Shown piece by piece: positions 63,864 to 64,000 of a stretch of DNA of 64,000 nucleotides. Origin of the DNA: a virus; IMG/VR virus record IMGVR_UViG_3300047496_000204, positions 1 to 64,000 of that record. One strand, written 5' to 3'. Position numbers and translations under genes: made by a program. The notes under the pieces were generated by a model, which did no database searches, was not told the DNA's origin, and worked only from the letters and a program-made list of their open reading frames with translations. The first letter of the stretch is position 1, and each line of letters opens with the position of its first letter.

Positions 63864-64000
63864 TGAATAAGACGTTCATTTATCACGGCGAAGGCCAGCA
63901 ACCGGAATGGAACCCGAGTGTTGAATGTATTCGACTTGGCGAAACGTCTTATCAAAAGTTATCCTATCCTCTGTCTCTATTGCGAGCAAACGCCGGTAAA
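63863..64000 (+). CDS. 5' end of a hypothetical gene
   Basis: 46 residues visible, running off the window. Starts at ATG overlapping the upstream TAA. Unrecognised. Confidence 0.6.
   Translation, partial: MNKTFIYHGEGQQPEWNPSVECIRLGETSYQKLSYPLSLLRANAGK

Overview
The window is part of the genome of a large, AT-rich, T4-like tailed phage (myovirus). The evidence is a gp4-like head-completion nuclease, small and large terminase subunits, a gp32-type single-strand DNA binding protein, a UvsX recombinase followed by a UvsY-like gene, T4-type late promoters (GATAAATA or TATAAATA), homing endonucleases and a very large tRNA set. A few genes (14.4-15.0 kb, 46.1 kb) have GC-rich, host-like codon use. 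With tRNA bodies that resemble those of alphaproteobacteria, this suggests a high-GC Gram-negative host, perhaps an alphaproteobacterium. The size of the accessory load suggests a jumbo phage. Both host and genome size are inference.

Layout. 0-6 kb: packaging and virion genes on the + strand (gp4-like, TerS, structural proteins), interrupted by two homing endonucleases, then a Nudix hydrolase. 6-9 kb: small early genes. 9-12.4 kb: a Sir2-like protein facing TerL, whose P-loop carries an intein with class 3 signatures. 12.4-21 kb: small proteins, a structured RNA, a ligase-fold nucleotidyltransferase, and a minus-strand block with a Thg1-like polymerase and an AlaRS-core protein. 21-27 kb: structural proteins, gp32, UvsX, UvsY-like. 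27-33 kb: many small early genes, a ParB-like protein, an ADP-ribosyltransferase-like protein, a PTH2-like peptidyl-tRNA hydrolase and a PadR-like regulator. 33-41 kb: a mostly minus-strand tRNA region with a family of small paralogous proteins, an outer-membrane beta-barrel candidate and a BCS1-like AAA+ ATPase. 41-46 kb: a third ART-like protein, an M15 endolysin and small genes. 46-59 kb: a plus-strand tRNA region with homing endonucleases and a truncated second TerL-like ATPase. 59-64 kb: a PP1-type phosphatase, an NAD synthetase and small membrane or hypothetical proteins.

How the genes fit together. Two themes stand out. (1) tRNA biology: about 37 tRNA or tRNA-like genes, several with unusual architecture (insertions at position 37/38 of the anticodon loop, D-loop and variable-loop insertions, D-arm-less forms, one gene in two opposed halves), encoded with Thg1-like, AlaRS-like, PTH2-like and ligase-fold proteins. 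Three homing endonucleases end exactly at tRNA-Pro genes. (2) NAD+: NAD synthetase, a Sir2-like protein, three ART-like proteins and a Nudix hydrolase. At least six early promoters share TTGACN, a 16-bp spacer and TATCTT. Several intergenic regions fold into strong RNA structures with no known match. About a dozen small genes are broken by single-base indels. These may be real decay or sequence error, and this should be settled before the small-gene and tRNA oddities are trusted.
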